From: CAZDVK01 sp964508915
GTDB lineage: Bacteria; Pseudomonadota; Alphaproteobacteria; Paracaedibacterales; CAIULA01
Length of the DNA: 64,000 bases
Direction: 5' to 3'
Assembly: GCA_964508915.1 (NCBI GenBank)
Contig: CAZDVK010000001.1
Coordinates: 62,001 to 126,000, forward strand
A program made the position numbers and the translations under genes. Positions 62,460 to 64,000 of the stretch are shown in pieces. The notes under the pieces were generated by a model, which worked only from the letters and a program-made list of their open reading frames with translations, did no database searches and had not been told where the DNA came from. The first letter of the stretch is position 1, and each line of letters begins with the position of its first letter.

Positions 62460-62978
62460 ATAAAACTCTGAGGTTTTGTTTTTTTCAGCCTGCTGGCGCT
62501 TTTTTTCTAGATACAAGGCCGCTTGTTGACGCTGTAAATTCGTTAAAGCAAACCCTATGACTACACGCATGGTAGATGGGTTGAAGTTTTCAGGCAAATC
62601 ATAGGATGCTTTGTGCGTTTGCACGTCAACAGGCCCAAAGCCCTTGTATGCTAAAGTGTATGCTTTTCGATCAATAATATTTTCATGGTCATCCAAAACC
62701 GCGATAAAATAAGGAATTTCAAGTTTAAATGGGGAAGGGGCGTCCGCCCAAACGTTAAAATGGGTTCTAAATTTTATATCAACAGATTTTGCATTGCATG
62801 TTGGTTGAAGGTTTACAATCTCTAAAAGACCTTGTTTGTCTTGATTCCCAACAACGTAACGCGTTAAGTCACCAGCTAATACGCACCGGTAAACACATGG
62901 GTTTTCTGATGTTTTAAAAGAAGAACATCCCAGCAAAAAAATAAACCCCAAGGCATACAGAAATTTCTGGTTATTCAT
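62436..62978 (-). CDS. Orphan lipoprotein
   Basis: 180 residues, signal with lipobox LLGC. Mature part shows CVYRCVLAGDLTRYVVG, a beta-rich middle (VDIKFRTHFNVWADAPSPFKLEIPYFIAVLDDHEN in parts) and a Gln/Lys-rich helical tail. Family not recognised, but the layout of a beta domain plus IPYFIAVLD resembles small alphaproteobacterial outer-membrane-associated lipoproteins. The ATG overlaps the CDGSH gene stop. Confidence 0.7.
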   Translation of the reverse strand: MNNQKFLYALGFIFLLGCSSFKTSENPCVYRCVLAGDLTRYVVGNQDKQGLLEIVNLQPTCNAKSVDIKFRTHFNVWADAPSPFKLEIPYFIAVLDDHENIIDRKAYTLAYKGFGPVDVQTHKASYDLPENFNPSTMRVVIGFALTNLQRQQAALYLEKKRQQAEKNKTSEFYLENKTIN

Positions 62979-63193
62979 TGATTGTGAGACCCATCACAAT
63001 AAGGGGGATTTTTCGTTTGCTTGCATGTACACAAATACTTTGTAGCTGTTTCTTCTGCTTCAAAGCATAAAGATTTTTGGCCTGTTCCTTTGTGGGCACC
63101 ATCACAAAATGGCTGTTTTGCCGACAACCCGCAGGTGCACCAAAAATACTTTTCACCTTCAACTAAATTAACCTGACAAGGTGTTTTTGACAT
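62975..63193 (-). CDS. Tandem CDGSH iron-sulfur domain protein
   Basis: 72 residues, two CDGSH zinc-finger-like [2Fe-2S] sites: CTCGLSAKQPFCDGAH and CTCKQTKNPPYCDGSH, each giving the 3Cys-1His ligand set. Small cytosolic redox or cluster-transfer protein. Overlaps the downstream lipoprotein gene by 4 nt, suggesting co-transcription. Confidence 0.92.
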   Translation of the reverse strand: MSKTPCQVNLVEGEKYFWCTCGLSAKQPFCDGAHKGTGQKSLCFEAEETATKYLCTCKQTKNPPYCDGSHNQ

Positions 63194-63258
63194 AGCTCTT
63201 CCAACTTGTTTTAATTAGATTATTCATGGCAATAATGACAGATTCCGTCAAGGACTAA

Positions 63259-64000
63259 TTAGAAAGAATCATCTTGCCAGGATCTTAATACATCAAAGGT
63301 TTTTGCTATTGCATTTAAAACTTCTTGTTGTTTTACCTTTATGTCGTGTATTGCGCCATCATCACCCGCTAAGGTTTTTTCCTGCTTTTGTAGTTGAAGA
63401 AATCGATCGATTAGGTCCTTCAAAAGGGAATGATCAATACCTACCCCATCTGCTCTAAGGCCAAGAAGTTCTGCGCAATTTTCGACAAGCTCTTCATAAC
63501 TTTCGCTATCTGTAGGGGTAGAGGCCTCATCTTCATCTTCGTCGGTTTCGGCCTGCCCATCACTTGATTGAGCTTGGGAAACTGTGCTTGATGGAGAGCC
63601 TTCATCTTCAGTCGTAGCACTTGGCAGTAAGGAATGATTTGCAAAAAGTTCAATCATTTTATTGGCAACTAGGTAAGTTGTAAGCATCTCAATATCCGTA
63701 ATTAACTCACCTGCGATAAATTCCCAACGAATAGCCTTTGTGCCAAAATTTCGAGCTAAAGGTTTTTTTCCGTCAAATATTTGGATGTTACGAATGGTGC
63801 TAACAAACTTATTAAGTTCAGTTTGAAAACTTTTTTTGCGATTTTCCAAAAATCTATCAAAAATGCCCAAATCATCATCAAAAGTTGGTAAAGTTACGGG
63901 CGATGAGCTAGCTGAGGCTTCTTCCTCAGAATGCATATAATCATAGACGATAGCCCCAGTTTTTTCTCTTAAATAACCCTCTGCCTGCGTTTTAAAGCTG
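63259..64000 (-). CDS. Acidic orphan protein (5' end beyond window)
   Basis: At least 246 codons, open to the window edge; the ATG at 63936 is probably internal because the frame continues upstream as QAEGYLREKTGAIVYDYMHS. The visible part is helical and acidic, with a Ser/Glu/Asp-rich low-complexity segment near the middle (DEDEDEASTPTDSESYEE). Ends with a predicted coiled coil (FLQLQKQEKTLAG). No family recognised. Confidence 0.6.
   Translation of the reverse strand, partial: SFKTQAEGYLREKTGAIVYDYMHSEEEASASSSPVTLPTFDDDLGIFDRFLENRKKSFQTELNKFVSTIRNIQIFDGKKPLARNFGTKAIRWEFIAGELITDIEMLTTYLVANKMIELFANHSLLPSATTEDEGSPSSTVSQAQSSDGQAETDEDEDEASTPTDSESYEELVENCAELLGLRADGVGIDHSLLKDLIDRFLQLQKQEKTLAGDDGAIHDIKVKQQEVLNAIAKTFDVLRSWQDDSF

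Noticed and set aside
1..64000. CRISPR arrays, transposases, integrases, prophage or plasmid replication genes
   Set aside because: I found no regularly spaced short repeats and no such protein families. The only mobile-like signals are the palindrome at 10624 and the hemF repeat.

Overview
The window looks like a chromosomal segment of an AT-rich alphaproteobacterium. Most conserved proteins have alphaproteobacterial form: the pdhA-pdhB-pdhC order, SdhB, NuoC/NuoD, DapD, a class IIA HAD protein, LipB and RsfS. The gene set mixes free-living traits (flagellar hook genes under a sigma-54-type promoter, a CheA/CheW pair, PHA synthase, zinc-type ABC transport, DAP/lysine synthesis) with many orphan exported proteins, decaying genes and split respiratory operons. 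That mixture resembles protist-associated Holosporales-like lineages. The taxonomic placement is inference, since no rRNA lies in the window. I see no prophage, transposase, CRISPR array or plasmid gene. Coding density is high and no intergenic gap exceeds about 230 bp.

Layout. 1-3005: pyruvate dehydrogenase operon (minus; E2 cut by the window edge). 3221-6175: plus-strand run of NfuA, lytic transglycosylase, RutE-like nitroreductase, CvpA and a lone nucleotidyltransferase. 6194-6976: isolated sdhB. 7171-10587: exported methyltransferase-like protein and PHA synthase. 10624-12161: palindromic repeat, rarA and tRNA-Leu. 12286-17434: dxr, glmS, HAD hydrolase, exported orphan. 17486-20254: hemF-trmL operon and a nearly identical displaced copy of the hemF 3' half, with an exported orphan between the two copies. 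20337-24134: SH3 protein, then a fliK-flgD-flgE operon. 24154-26856: degenerate sensor kinase and two divergent XRE regulators. 26890-30910: lipB, HU, tRNA-Val, LptM-like lipoprotein, lysA, a class I glutamine amidotransferase and a pseudouridine synthase. 31018-33698: two exported paralogues sharing an N-terminal domain but ending differently (J-like HPD motif versus trypsin-like protease). 33772-38900: O-methyltransferase, cheA-cheW, rimI, tsaB, dapD, tatA. 39048-45769: exported orphan, nadK, nuoC-nuoD, an MscS channel, a frameshifted NlpC/P60-like protein, znuC-znuB. 45731-52726: exported orphans around mutS, including a 950-residue protein with four internal repeats and a repeat protein interrupted by an in-frame stop. 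52793-56782: Lon-like protease, gltX, tRNA-Ser. 56793-61617: MNT/HI0074 pair, NPD/FabK-like flavoprotein, lysC, prfA, rsfS. 61803-64000: Sel1 lipoprotein, a second lipoprotein, a CDGSH protein and an acidic protein running off the window.

How the genes fit together. lysC, dapD and lysA supply diaminopimelate and lysine; glmS and the transglycosylase-like enzymes belong to cell-wall turnover. pdh, sdhB and nuoCD feed aerobic respiration and lipB supplies lipoyl groups for E2. hemF is the oxygen-dependent step of haem synthesis. The flagellar genes, CheA/CheW and the sensor kinase suggest motility or surface signalling, but both kinases have lost key motifs. No single locus is clearly a new defence or secretion system. 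The most unusual material is the exported multi-domain orphan proteins, the eroded signalling kinases and several genes caught in decay.
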